Of a stretch of DNA of 64,000 nucleotides, positions 54,052 through 63,102 are shown piece by piece; the first letter of the stretch is position 1; the number at the start of each line of letters is the position of its first letter. The position numbers and the translations under genes were made by a program. The notes beneath the pieces are model-generated. The model had not been told where the DNA came from, did not search any database, and saw only the letters and a list, made by a program, of their open reading frames with translations. This DNA comes from Pseudomonas gingeri (GTDB lineage Bacteria > Pseudomonadota > Gammaproteobacteria > Pseudomonadales > Pseudomonadaceae): NCBI RefSeq assembly GCF_013386115.1, contig NZ_JACAOR010000001.1, positions 896,639 to 960,638 on the forward strand, in the 5' to 3' direction.

Positions 54052-54060
54052 CGCCTGCTC

Positions 54061-54453
54061 TTAAGCATGCTGATATCGGTACTCCTGGGTAACCCCTTCA
54101 TAACCATAGGCACTGGCTCGGCAGTCGATGATGTGCACATTGGAGTGCGGATGCAGGTTGCCTATCAACTCGGCTAATAGCACGTAGGCTTCACGATGGA
54201 AGCGCGCTTTTTGCGCTTTGGTGTTGGTCTCATCGGTGACGGTCACTTCCAGGCGGAATGCATTACGTCCATGTTCGGCCAGCGAGCGGTCATGAATGAA
54301 CCACTGCTCATGAGGCACAAAATCGAGAATCAGCAAGGTCTGTTCCGGACGCTTCTCAAGCACTTCGCACGTCAGCGCGGTGAGCTGCGGGACGAGTTGG
54401 CGGACAAGCTCGGGATTGCGCTCGCCGGAAATTTTCAGGGTGATGCCTGGCAT
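54061..54453 (-). CDS. 4-oxalocrotonate-tautomerase-superfamily protein
   Basis: A 130-residue protein starting MPGITLKISGERNPELVRQL, with Pro1 after Met removal as the catalytic base typical of tautomerases. Length suggests the two-motif type (MSAD/CHMI-like). It is divergent from a LysR gene 107 bases away, which probably regulates it. The substrate is unknown. Confidence 0.85.
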   Translation of the reverse strand: MPGITLKISGERNPELVRQLVPQLTALTCEVLEKRPEQTLLILDFVPHEQWFIHDRSLAEHGRNAFRLEVTVTDETNTKAQKARFHREAYVLLAELIGNLHPHSNVHIIDCRASAYGYEGVTQEYRYQHA

Positions 54454-54560
54454 GGGGAATTCCTCGTAAGGATAGGGTGAGGCGCCAGAGTAAAAAAATT
54501 ATCCGGTTCTGAAAAACGGGAAGATATAATGGTATCTATCGGAAAAAACGCAGGATAGAT

Positions 54561-55424
54561 ATGCGCCCGTTTGATCTCGAGCAACTGCGCTCCTTCGTCA
54601 CGATCCTGGAGTGCGGCAGCCTGTCGGCGGCCGCGCCCAAGCTATGCCGCTCGCAGTCAGCACTCAGTGAACAACTTCGCAAGCTGGAAACATTTACCGG
54701 TGTGACGCTGCTGGAGCGCGGGAAAAAAGGCGTGAGTCCCACCCCCGCCGGAGAGCGGTTGTTGGTACATGCGCTTGAATTGCTCGCTTTGAGTGATTGT
54801 GTGCTGGAGGACATGCGCGGTGTGACCCTGACCGGGGAATTGCGCCTGGCCATCACCGACTATTTTTTGCCGAGCGCCATCGCTGGTATGTTGAAGGGGT
54901 TGCGCACGCGCTATCCGCAGCTTCGGTTGCATGTTTCGGTGCGCAAAAGCCTGCAAATCGAAAATGGCTCCAACAGCGGCGAATTCGATATCGGCCTGTC
55001 GATGCGCATCCTTGACGGGCGCAGCCTTCCCGAAGGCATCCCCGTGCGACGAGAGGCCCTGCGGTGGGTGGCACTCAGTGGGTTTGACGCGCAGCGCGAG
55101 CACCTGGCGCCGCTGCCGTTGGTGGTGCTTCCCCAGGATTGTAGTTTGCAGCGATTCACCATCGATCTACTGGATGCGCGTGGTGTACCGTATGTCATTG
55201 CGCATTCAGCGTCGGGTGTCGGGGGCCTGCAATCGGCGCTGATGGCAGGGCTGGGAGTGGCGTGCCTGAACAGCTCAGCGGTGCCTGCTGGAGCCGAAGT
55301 CTACCGGTCGACTCAATCGCTTCCGGCGCTGCCCGATGTTGAGTTCAGCCTGTTACCGCCGCGCCCTGGTGAGGCGCCGCTGGTCAGCGCGGTTCGAGAG
55401 ATGTTGGTCACGCACTTCTCCTAG
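54561..55424 (+). CDS. LysR-family transcriptional regulator
   Basis: A 287-residue LysR protein: MRPFDLEQLRSFVTILECGS, HTH SQSALSEQLRKLETFTGVTL, and a co-inducer domain with GELRLAITDYFLPSAIAGML. It is divergent from the tautomerase gene. Confidence 0.9.
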   Translation: MRPFDLEQLRSFVTILECGSLSAAAPKLCRSQSALSEQLRKLETFTGVTLLERGKKGVSPTPAGERLLVHALELLALSDCVLEDMRGVTLTGELRLAITDYFLPSAIAGMLKGLRTRYPQLRLHVSVRKSLQIENGSNSGEFDIGLSMRILDGRSLPEGIPVRREALRWVALSGFDAQREHLAPLPLVVLPQDCSLQRFTIDLLDARGVPYVIAHSASGVGGLQSALMAGLGVACLNSSAVPAGAEVYRSTQSLPALPDVEFSLLPPRPGEAPLVSAVREMLVTHFS

Positions 55425-55469
55425 GGGCTCAGCACCCGCCAGTGTGCTCCCGGCGGCTGCCCAGAGACT

Positions 55470-55715
55470 AGGTTCCTGTCTGAGTCGGTGGCATGACCTT
55501 GTTTTTCCAGTGGTTCACAGCGGCATGGCTAACGGAGCAAATGCAGGTGGCTGCGCCAGGCTGTTCTGCGCATGCAGCTGAATCCATTTGTGGACGAGGT
55601 TCGCGTTGAGGCAATGGCCGAGCGCGATGTTGGCAATCGAAGTGCCGGGCTGGGCACACTCTTGAATGACTTGGGCCTTGAAGGACTTGGAAAACGGGAA
55701 GTTATCACCTTTTAG
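55470..55715 (-). mobile_element. IS66-family accessory ORF remnant
   Basis: On the minus strand the frame reads FSKSFKAQVIQECAQPGTSI then ANIALGHCLNANLVHKWIQL, the start of the IS66-type OrfA (InsA-like HTH). The reading frame breaks after PAFAPLAMPL, and a second frame continues weakly. No TnpB/TnpC follows. It abuts the end of the glycine-betaine-type gene. Confidence 0.75.
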
Positions 55716-56608
55716 AACAAAGGGGCTTTCCATTTAAGGAGTGCTTCAGGGTGCGCCTCCAACCAGTCGTGGGCAGCCTGATCGGGGCTTTTTCCCTGAC
55801 GGTTAATGGCGTAATCGAGTTCTGCAACAATGGCGTTGGAGAGACGGATATTGTCCAGCACGTCAAGCTCAGCATCGGTAAAGATGTCCAGGCGATCAGT
55901 ACGCGCCAATAAAACCGCCTTATCAATTTCGCCCAGCAGCCCCTTGGGATCTTTGAGATCGCGGATCCGATGGCGATGGTGGAGGAATTGGGGCTGCCAA
56001 AGAGGTACTACCCCCCAGCGTTGCGCATCCACCAAGTCTTCAAATGCCGCAATGCATTCGTCCTGCGTACCCGTGCGGAACGAATAGCCCGCGGCTTTCA
56101 AGCCGTAGTCATCCATCATTCGCAGGGAAAATCGAGTAATACCCGCACCAGGACCAATGCCCTGGATAGTGGTACAGATGCGAGCAAGAACCTGCGGCTT
56201 GAGCAGATCCTCAATCGTTGAAAGCTCTTCCTGTGGAACGTAATCCGGTACTCCCCACAGTGCGTATGGCTGATAGTGAAGACCGAGTTCGCGGGTCAAA
56301 ACCACCTCCTCCACCCGCGCCTTGTAGATCCCATGACTTGAGGGTATCCACGCGGAGGCGACCATATCGATCTCCCCTGTACGGAGTTGTTCGAAATTGG
56401 CCTCATGCAAGGCGAAGCTGCGTTTTACCGTAAACCCCATCTGCTGTAAAACCACCGCAACGAGTGCCGCGGTTGCTCGATGAAACGATAAATCCGTAAC
56501 CCCCAACCGGACCGTGCGGCGTTTGGGCGTCCCGTGATCGAAAAACGGAGTCGCAAGGGCTGCACCGTTAGCGATCCGTGCGCTGTTCGTTGCATTTAAT
56601 TTTGGCAT
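55712..56608 (-). CDS. Glycine betaine/choline ABC-type substrate-binding protein (OpuAC/ProX-like)
   Basis: A 298-residue protein with the OpuAC pattern: VRLGVTDLSFHRATAALVAV, LRTGEIDMVASAWIPSSHG with ligand-binding aromatic residue, and VAELDYAINRQGKSPDQAAH. No clear signal peptide is visible at the N-terminus (MPKLNATNSARIANGAALAT), which is unusual for a periplasmic receptor. No permease or ATPase is adjacent. Its 3' end is next to an IS66 scrap, so the operon may have been broken. Confidence 0.82.
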   Translation of the reverse strand: MPKLNATNSARIANGAALATPFFDHGTPKRRTVRLGVTDLSFHRATAALVAVVLQQMGFTVKRSFALHEANFEQLRTGEIDMVASAWIPSSHGIYKARVEEVVLTRELGLHYQPYALWGVPDYVPQEELSTIEDLLKPQVLARICTTIQGIGPGAGITRFSLRMMDDYGLKAAGYSFRTGTQDECIAAFEDLVDAQRWGVVPLWQPQFLHHRHRIRDLKDPKGLLGEIDKAVLLARTDRLDIFTDAELDVLDNIRLSNAIVAELDYAINRQGKSPDQAAHDWLEAHPEALLKWKAPLF

Positions 56609-57039
56609 AGCTGGCCTCTAGATGGCTGATATGTAACCCGCTCATACATAATTTGCCCAGCAGCTTGAATGTTTATTTTTACGAGAAAAAGCACGCTTGG
56701 GAGCGATTTAGTTTCTTCAAAAAATTGATAATCGCCAGTTGCAAAAAGAGATTAGGGTACGTTCGAAGGCAAGTAGCCCAACGCCCCCCACCGTTCTCTA
56801 GTGGATCCAAGGCCAACCAGTGCGATTATCTAAGGACCCGCAGGAGCTTAGAGCCGACAACCCCTCTCACAAGTCGGCCTGGCGTATTTCCATTGCCGCC
56901 TAGAGGAAAATCATGATGTCCTGAAACCATGAGACAACGACGCCCGGTGCTGTGGTAGCCTCACGGCTCTGGAACGTCGATTTACATCTGGACAAGTCGC
57001 CCGATGGGTACAGAAGTGCACCACTGTCAGGAACGTTTT
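56609..57039. other. Gap with no recognised gene
   Basis: The 431 bases are AT-richer at the left end and contain only short frames without ribosome sites. No repeats, RNA genes or IS ends were recognised. It probably includes promoters for the minus-strand binding protein and the plus-strand XRE gene. Confidence 0.5.
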
Positions 57040-57444
57040 ATGTCGCTCAAAACAGCCTTTGCCACCGTGCTCAAAGCCATGCGCGCCGCTCGAGGTCTTT
57101 CACAGAAGAATCTCGCCGAGGTCAGCAGTCGGACCTACATCTCGAAGTTGGAACGTGGCCAGTGCTGTCCGACGATGGAGATGATCAGCGCCCTGAGTGT
57201 CCCCCTCAACGTGAGCCCGCTGACATTGGTCGCTATCACACTGGGGGCAGAGACCGGACAGTCCATCAAGATGTTGGCCAGTCGCATGGAACGGGAAGCC
57301 GCCGAGTTGGCAGAGTCGGGCGTACTCAAGAAACTGCAGATCCCGTTCAACGAGGAACCACCGATGCCACAGCGTCGCCCTCAACCCCGCAGCAGAAGCT
57401 CGGCAATAACCCTTCAGCAGATTGAGTTCAGCTTTGCCGAGTAA
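57040..57444 (+). CDS. XRE-family transcriptional regulator
   Basis: A 134-residue protein: Cro/CI-like helix-turn-helix in residues 8-65 (RAARGLSQKNLAEVSSRTYI, KLERGQCCPTMEMI) and a linker/tail. The ATG at 57040 follows AGGAA. There is no signal of an adjacent toxin gene on the same strand, so whether it controls a neighbour is unclear. Confidence 0.88.
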   Translation: MSLKTAFATVLKAMRAARGLSQKNLAEVSSRTYISKLERGQCCPTMEMISALSVPLNVSPLTLVAITLGAETGQSIKMLASRMEREAAELAESGVLKKLQIPFNEEPPMPQRRPQPRSRSSAITLQQIEFSFAE

Positions 57445-57545
57445 CCTCTTTGCCAGTCCAGAGAGCGGTTTTCCCTCAGTGCGCTGACCCTTCAAGCGCA
57501 CTGGGAGGGCTGCCTACATTCACGACGCAACCGGACACTTACGTC

Positions 57546-58157
57546 TCACAGCAGCTGGGAATACCCTTGCGCTCTACTGTCAGCGTTGTGCTCGTCTCCA
57601 CGCGCGACACTGCAACACAGGCAAATCACCAATAAATCAGAATACTGCCCCCCATGTGGAGCCTTGTTCAGGCTACTCAATACCTCGCTTAATTTTTTAT
57701 CTCCAGTCAGGCACACAATCCCCACATCGTCCAAACCGCCGCCATCAAGGTAATACTTGGCCAGCATTCTTTCGCAGAACGCCACGTTGAGGTCCTTTGG
57801 CGTCAGGCTGATATCAGGGATTACACTCTTTCGCGTGGAGAGCAATGGCGTTTCATTGGAAGCCCCTTTGGAGGGAGTCGCCACTTTCTGGATATCGTAG
57901 CTAGAGCTAGGCGTACGCCCCATTTGGCCGCGTCGGCGGTAGCAGTTGTAAATCTCGAGTAGTGGAAAACCAGTATCCGACTCATACCATCCATAGTTGT
58001 CTATTCCCCATGGAAAATACACACTCATGTCGGCAATGAATCTTTTATCAATTTTTGTCCCATGCCCGACAATATAAAAAATGGACACCGTGTCAAAATC
58101 AACGCCATCCATTATCAGAGCCATGACATTTTTATCGATGGATATTCTTTGAGGCAT
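57546..58157 (-). CDS. Hypothetical protein, possible caspase-fold His/Cys dyad
   Basis: A 203-residue protein; AAGGAG precedes the ATG at 58157. A hydrophobic strand ends in VGHG (H32), and near the C-terminus a second strand LLVICLCC (C179-C182) is followed by SVARG. A His-Gly after one strand and a Cys after a later strand is the layout of caspase-like and Stv-type cysteine hydrolases. Here an insertion of about 145 residues separates them. The middle includes basic RRRGQMGRTPSSS. Function is not known; the dyad is a suggestion. Confidence 0.6.
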   Translation of the reverse strand: MPQRISIDKNVMALIMDGVDFDTVSIFYIVGHGTKIDKRFIADMSVYFPWGIDNYGWYESDTGFPLLEIYNCYRRRGQMGRTPSSSYDIQKVATPSKGASNETPLLSTRKSVIPDISLTPKDLNVAFCERMLAKYYLDGGGLDDVGIVCLTGDKKLSEVLSSLNKAPHGGQYSDLLVICLCCSVARGDEHNADSRAQGYSQLL

Positions 58158-58663
58158 CGAATCGCTCCTTGAGATTTGACCTGCTTCATTAGCGCCAGCG
58201 CCACTGACTGACAGGTGTTCGAATGAACCCAGCCTGCTCATCAGCACGACAAACCGGTATGAGGCAAGGCAGGAACACTACTCTCCTGGTCGATGCCTTC
58301 CGAGAGCGTAGATCAATAGCCAAATGCCATGATGTAACAAACGAAGATTTCTTGAGAACTCAGGTTGATTCATCGTGCAGCAGCCAGGCGACTACCCAAT
58401 GTGTGCCCTTTGGCACCAGGCGAGATGTTGACCAAAGTTTCTGAGCTGCCTACACCACAGTGAACTAGAACAATCAGAAGATAACCCATCGTCCACAAAG
58501 ACAAATGACCCGCGACACCGCCTCCCCTCTTTTCTGCTCCGCTATAACCAACTGATTTTTCAAGGTCGTGTTTCACATTGAAAAAAGAAGATCTGCGCCC
58601 TGGAGAGATGGCCAGTTGCAACTAAACTCGAACGAACACCATGACCACGGATCGGAGGCTGCT
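58158..58663. other. Gap with no recognised gene
   Basis: These 506 bases separate the divergent caspase-like and lipoprotein genes. Only short frames without ribosome sites occur. A promoter for each side is expected here, but no clear box could be fixed. Confidence 0.5.
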
Positions 58664-59890
58664 ATGGCACATCGTTCTTGGCTCTCAACCACGGTATGGG
58701 GAATGACCTCTGCGATGTGCCTGATGGGCTGCACGACTCCCTATAAACATCCGATATTGCTCACCCACGACAACTCAAAACCCAGTATTCAGGGCATCAA
58801 GCAAATTCTGGCCAGCCAGCATAAAGAGCGGCCGGAGATGGACATTATCGCCGTCCATGGCATGTGCACCCACGATTCATCCTGGGCGATAGAGTCCATC
58901 AACGCCCTCTCGGAACAGTTGGGCGCCGCTCCTGTTGAATCCATCGCTCCTACCCAGGTAGAAGCATCGGATGCCCTGATCTACAAACGGTCCCTCAACC
59001 TCAGCGAGGGAACGGTCAATATCGCCGCCCTGGTGTGGTCACCGGTGCTGACGCCCCTCAAGGCCCAGTTGTGCTATGACCAATCGAATAAAACCGGCGT
59101 GTGCGGCCGTGGCTCTGACAAGCCTGACTTTTTGCCCAAGGAGATCACCTCACCCGACTTCAAAGAGACCCGCGCCCTGGTCAATCGCCTGGGCAAGGAC
59201 CGGTTGATGGACGACTGCCTGGCAGATGCCGTGGCCTATCAGGGGCGTGCCCGTGAAGGCATCAGCCTGCAAGTCCAGGAAGCAATCCTGGCTGCTGCAG
59301 TGCCCGGCAAGCACACCCGCAAGCATGATGAACTGAGAACTGAAGTCGCTGCCCGCCACACGCCACTCGTCATCTTCACTTCAAGCCTGGGTAGCAAGGT
59401 GGGGTTCGATGCCATCGACGCCCTCAGGGCCCATGGCGGAGCAGATAACGCCGCGGCTGAAGCGCTTTTCACACGCGTGCAGAGTATCTTCATGTCGGCC
59501 AACCAGATCCCCATCCTGCAACTTGCCGATCAAACACTCGAAGAGGCCGGCGATCTGAACGTGAGGCAGCAGCCAGTGGCCGACGATTCACTGGCCAGAC
59601 TTCTCAGTACCTATGCACCGCGGATGAGACTGACCACTGAAGGCACCGACCTGAAAAGCAATACGCCGCTGGTGGTTTTCCTGTCAGATCCCAACGATCT
59701 TCTTTCCTATTCGCTTCGAAACTCACCACGACGGCCAGCCTATGCCACCGTGGACGTCGTGGTCTCGAATGCCCGGACCTGGTTTGGGCTTCTGGAGAAC
59801 CCACTGGTAGCCCATACGGGATACCTGGCACAGCCAGAAATCGCGGAGATCGTCGTGAACGGCTACAAGCCGGATGCGGACGACCATTGA
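58664..59890 (+). CDS. Alpha/beta-hydrolase-like lipoprotein
   Basis: A 408-residue lipoprotein: signal MAHRSWLST...MCLMGC gives Cys23, followed by TTPYKHPILL. The mature part has MDIIAVHGMCTHDSSW (oxyanion-hole strand and HG) and FTSSLGSKVGFDAID, a nucleophile elbow with serine in SLGS. These indicate a lipase/esterase-type hydrolase. GGAGG lies 5 bases before the ATG at 58664. It is membrane-anchored, outer membrane likely. Confidence 0.8.
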   Translation: MAHRSWLSTTVWGMTSAMCLMGCTTPYKHPILLTHDNSKPSIQGIKQILASQHKERPEMDIIAVHGMCTHDSSWAIESINALSEQLGAAPVESIAPTQVEASDALIYKRSLNLSEGTVNIAALVWSPVLTPLKAQLCYDQSNKTGVCGRGSDKPDFLPKEITSPDFKETRALVNRLGKDRLMDDCLADAVAYQGRAREGISLQVQEAILAAAVPGKHTRKHDELRTEVAARHTPLVIFTSSLGSKVGFDAIDALRAHGGADNAAAEALFTRVQSIFMSANQIPILQLADQTLEEAGDLNVRQQPVADDSLARLLSTYAPRMRLTTEGTDLKSNTPLVVFLSDPNDLLSYSLRNSPRRPAYATVDVVVSNARTWFGLLENPLVAHTGYLAQPEIAEIVVNGYKPDADDH

Positions 59891-59945
59891 GCTCTGCCCC
59901 CGCGACAGCGATGGCAGAATCACGACAGCTCTCGGCCAATCGGCT

Positions 59946-60890
59946 TCAAGCCTGGCGAAACTCGCTGGGCGTGACGCCTGCTTCGCGGCGAAACACCTGC
60001 GAAAAATGACTGGGGCTGGAATAGCCGACCTCCAGCCCTACATCGATGACGCTGCGGTGGGTCTCGAGCAACAGATGCCTTGCACGGGCCATGCGCAAGC
60101 GGATGAAGTACTGCGAAGGCGACAGCCCCGTCGCACGTTTGAACATTCGACTGAAGTGGTACGCGCTGAGTTCGGCAAGCCCGGCCAGTCGGGCCAGGTT
60201 GAAGTCGTCAGCCAACTGCGCGTTCATCGCGTCGATGACCCGGCGCAACTTGTAAGCCTGCAACGCGTTCACCCGCCGCCCCGGACGGCGCGCAGCGAGA
60301 TAAGTACGCACCAGATGGACAGCCAATGCCTGTGCCAGGCTCTGGGCGAACAGTGGGCTCGGCGAGCGCTCATCTACCAGTTCGGTACGCAGCTGTTCCA
60401 TGACAAACGCCACGCGAGCGTCTCGTGCACCCGATAGATCGCGAAAGGCCACGGGAGCAGCCCGTTCTCCCAACAACTCGCGCGCGGCATGGTCGATCAG
60501 CGGCAATCCCAGGTACAGGTGCATGACTTCGAATGTATCGCCGCCCAGGGTCTGCCAGCGCATCTCATAAGGCTCAGCCGAACTGGTGAGGAAAAAGTCG
60601 CCGGCACTGACTTCAGCCACGTCCCAGTCCCCGCCGAGGGCGCGCTCCTCCACCCTCGCCGCCCCGGCAAGAACAAGCACCAGCAACGGCTCAACCACGG
60701 CGGGCACCAGAATGGGCTCGACGATGCTGTGATGGCTGAACAGCTGTATCACTACGTCCTGGATCTGTGGTCGCGACGGCTGATCCCTGGATTCTCCCGG
60801 CAGATAGTCGCACATCGACTCCCCGGTAATGCGTTGATCCGCACAGGGAGTCGCAGTCTGTGTCGTGCCTTGTCGCCTGGCTTGCACCAT
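59946..60890 (-). CDS. AraC-family transcriptional regulator
   Basis: About 314 residues: an N-terminal cupin-like sensing domain (AGDFFLTSSAEPYEMRWQT) and two C-terminal HTH motifs (LADDFNLARLAGLAELSAYH, SVIDVGLEVGYSSPSHFSQV). The start is set at 60890; 60815 (GGGGAG close upstream) and 60923 are alternatives. A far longer frame runs to 61793 but crosses the SDR in antisense. It is divergent from the SDR at 61137. Confidence 0.88.
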   Translation of the reverse strand: MVQARRQGTTQTATPCADQRITGESMCDYLPGESRDQPSRPQIQDVVIQLFSHHSIVEPILVPAVVEPLLVLVLAGAARVEERALGGDWDVAEVSAGDFFLTSSAEPYEMRWQTLGGDTFEVMHLYLGLPLIDHAARELLGERAAPVAFRDLSGARDARVAFVMEQLRTELVDERSPSPLFAQSLAQALAVHLVRTYLAARRPGRRVNALQAYKLRRVIDAMNAQLADDFNLARLAGLAELSAYHFSRMFKRATGLSPSQYFIRLRMARARHLLLETHRSVIDVGLEVGYSSPSHFSQVFRREAGVTPSEFRQA

Positions 60891-61136
60891 CAGAGCCTGC
60901 CCTCGTTGCACATGCCGATCCATGTGATTGGACGAACAGTATGGGGCTTTCGCCAATCGACAAGCGAGGGACAAGCGTCCCCCCAACGACATCCGGCGCA
61001 AAACCCCGACAGTCTCGGCAAGTCGGCGAAAGCCCCCTCTCCAGCGTTGCGAGACAGTAGGCCTGTCGCTGACGACAGCACCTTGCAGGTGCCGATCGGG
61101 TGAATATCTCGCCGGATCACAACGCTGGAGAACAGC

Positions 61137-61901
61137 ATGATCGATATCAAGCACAACATGCCTCGGGAAGTGGAAGGCAAAGTCGCCCTGGTGACCGGTG
61201 CCGCCAGCGGGATTGGCAGGGCCATCGCACTGTTGCTGCACGCCCGTGGCGCGAAAGTGATTGCCGAGGACCTGAACCCCGCGGTCGAGGAACTCGCCCT
61301 CCCGGGCCTGGTGCCACTGGTTGCCGACATCACCCGGGACGGCGCCGCCGAGCGTGCCGTCGCCCTGGCCGTCGAGCAGTTCGGCCGGCTGGACATCCTG
61401 GTCAACAACGCCGGCATCATCCTCAACAAACTCGTCATCGACATGACCCGTGAAGACTGGGAGCGCATTCAGGCGGTCAATGTCACGGCGGCGTTCCTGC
61501 ACAGCCGCGAAGCGGTCAAGGCGATGATGCCCAACCAATCCGGGGCGATCGTCAACATCGCGTCTTATGCGTCCTATTTCGCCTTCCCGACCATCGCGGC
61601 CTATACGGCCTCCAAGGGCGCACTCGCCCAATTGACCCGTACCCTGGCCCTGGAAGTCATCGAACATGGCATTCGGGTCAACGCCATCGGCGTCGGTGAC
61701 GTGGTGACCAACATCCTCAACGATGTCGTCGATGACGGCCCGGCCTTCCTTGCCAAACACGGCGAAGCCGCGCCAATCGGCCGCGCGGCACAACCCGGGG
61801 AAATCGCCGAGGTGGTCGCCTTTATCGCATCGGATCGCGCCAGTTTCATGGTCGGCTCTGTGGTCATGGTCGACGGCGGCATGACCGTCACTGCCGGGTA
61901 G
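61137..61901 (+). CDS. Short-chain dehydrogenase/reductase
   Basis: A 254-residue SDR with TGAASGIG (20-27), DILVNNAGII, an IASYASY serine region and YTASK, ending MVDGGMTVTAG. It is a FabG-like NAD(P)-dependent oxidoreductase. It is probably under the AraC regulator encoded divergently. Confidence 0.9.
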   Translation: MIDIKHNMPREVEGKVALVTGAASGIGRAIALLLHARGAKVIAEDLNPAVEELALPGLVPLVADITRDGAAERAVALAVEQFGRLDILVNNAGIILNKLVIDMTREDWERIQAVNVTAAFLHSREAVKAMMPNQSGAIVNIASYASYFAFPTIAAYTASKGALAQLTRTLALEVIEHGIRVNAIGVGDVVTNILNDVVDDGPAFLAKHGEAAPIGRAAQPGEIAEVVAFIASDRASFMVGSVVMVDGGMTVTAG

Positions 61902-62063
61902 TCAACCTGCATTCCAACGGATCAGGGCGCAAACGGGTAAGGTCAGCAACTTCTGGCGCGTATCGATTCGACTCCAGCCAACGCACTGAATCAATCGCCG
62001 CACTCGACGCCCTGAACAACCTTGGCTATACATGACCCGCATATCCCGACAGGAGCTTCCCGC

Positions 62064-62378
62064 ATGAGCATCATCACCACCGAAGTGGAATTCACCCTGC
62101 CCATTGGCTACCGCGACGGGGACGGCAATCTGCACAAGAACGGTGTCATGCGCCTGGCCACGGCAGGCGATGAAATCCTGCCGCTGAAAGACCACCGGGT
62201 CCAGGCCAACCCGGCCTACCTGCCGATCATCGTGCTGTCGCGGGTGATCGTGCGGCTGGGCAGTCTCGAGATGATCAATACCAGGGTGATCGAAGAGCTA
62301 TTTTCCGCCGACTTTGCCTATCTGCAAAACCTGTACAACCGCATCAACCAGGTCGACGCCGACGACAAACCGATATAG
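62064..62378 (+). CDS. Phage-tail-assembly-like small protein
   Basis: A 104-residue protein beginning MSIITTEVEFTLPIGYRDGD, with NGVMRLATAGDEILPLKD and FSADFAYLQNLYNRINQ. This pattern matches small tail-assembly/chaperone proteins of phage-like contractile structures. No other tail gene is present in the window, so it is an orphan here. AGGAG lies 8 bases before the ATG. Confidence 0.65.
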   Translation: MSIITTEVEFTLPIGYRDGDGNLHKNGVMRLATAGDEILPLKDHRVQANPAYLPIIVLSRVIVRLGSLEMINTRVIEELFSADFAYLQNLYNRINQVDADDKPI

Positions 62379-62387
62379 CGCAGGCCC

Positions 62388-62993
62388 TTATCCAACCAGC
62401 GACAGCAGATAGAGCCGCAGCATCTCCCTGGCTTCCGCCAATAACACCCGCTGCCGGGCCGGCGCTTCCTGACTGATCAGACCCACCCCCTTGAACTGGA
62501 TCAGCAGCGTCCCGGCCACGGCCTTCAACCTGACGGCGGACAGGGCCGGGATCACCTCGCGTACCACCGCCTCGATCCCTTCCAGCATGGCCTTGCGAAA
62601 ACGCTGGCGCTCGCTGTCACTGGCCCCGCCGATATCGGCCAGGTTGATGGCGAAGCGACGCTGGGACTGCAAGCCGAGGCTGAAATCGATAAACGCCGTC
62701 GCCAGTTCGTCCGGGGTCATTGCGCGCGCCTGCATGGCCAGCGCTTCAAGGGACGTCAGGGCGTGCTCGACATAGTTCAGCAACAGCGCTTCGGCAACGG
62801 CTTGCTTGGTCGGAAAGAACCGGTACAGCGAGGCAATCGCCGTTCCCGAGCGGGCAGCGATCTCGGTCATGGTCGTCGCGTCGAAACCCTTCTGCGTGAA
62901 CAGTTCGACGCCGGCCTCGAGGATCGCCGCCACGCGCAAGTGCCCCCGGGCACGCTGTGGCTCCTGCCCCCTGGCGGGTGGTTTTGTTGACAT
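62388..62993 (-). CDS. TetR-family transcriptional regulator
   Basis: A 201-residue TetR protein: HTH near residues 20-65 (RVAAILEAGVELFTQKGFDA, TMTEIAARSGTAIASLYRFF) and a helical ligand domain. Its start region carries part of an inverted repeat shared with the divergent AbrB-family transporter, so it probably represses both. Confidence 0.92.
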   Translation of the reverse strand: MSTKPPARGQEPQRARGHLRVAAILEAGVELFTQKGFDATTMTEIAARSGTAIASLYRFFPTKQAVAEALLLNYVEHALTSLEALAMQARAMTPDELATAFIDFSLGLQSQRRFAINLADIGGASDSERQRFRKAMLEGIEAVVREVIPALSAVRLKAVAGTLLIQFKGVGLISQEAPARQRVLLAEAREMLRLYLLSLVG

Positions 62994-63040
62994 ATGAGAG
63001 GATGCCCTTCACTATCTTAATAGAGGATATCCTCTCATAT
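62992..63040. promoter_or_regulatory. TetR operator between divergent genes
   Basis: ATATGAGAGGAT (62992-63003) recurs as its exact reverse complement ATCCTCTCATAT (63029-63040), and AGAGGATATCCTCT (63022-63035) is a perfect 14-base palindrome. It covers the start of the TetR gene and the leader of the transporter gene, as expected for autoregulation. Confidence 0.75.
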
Positions 63041-63102
63041 TAGCACTCCCCCAACCCGAAGCAACGCCCGGCAACCACGCCGGCTCACTCAAGGGGCCTT
63101 TC

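Noticed and set aside
60891..61793. A very long minus-strand reading frame continuing upstream of the AraC gene to 61793
   Set aside because: The extra part is the antisense of the clear SDR at 61137-61901 and has no recognisable domain; the AraC protein is complete without it.
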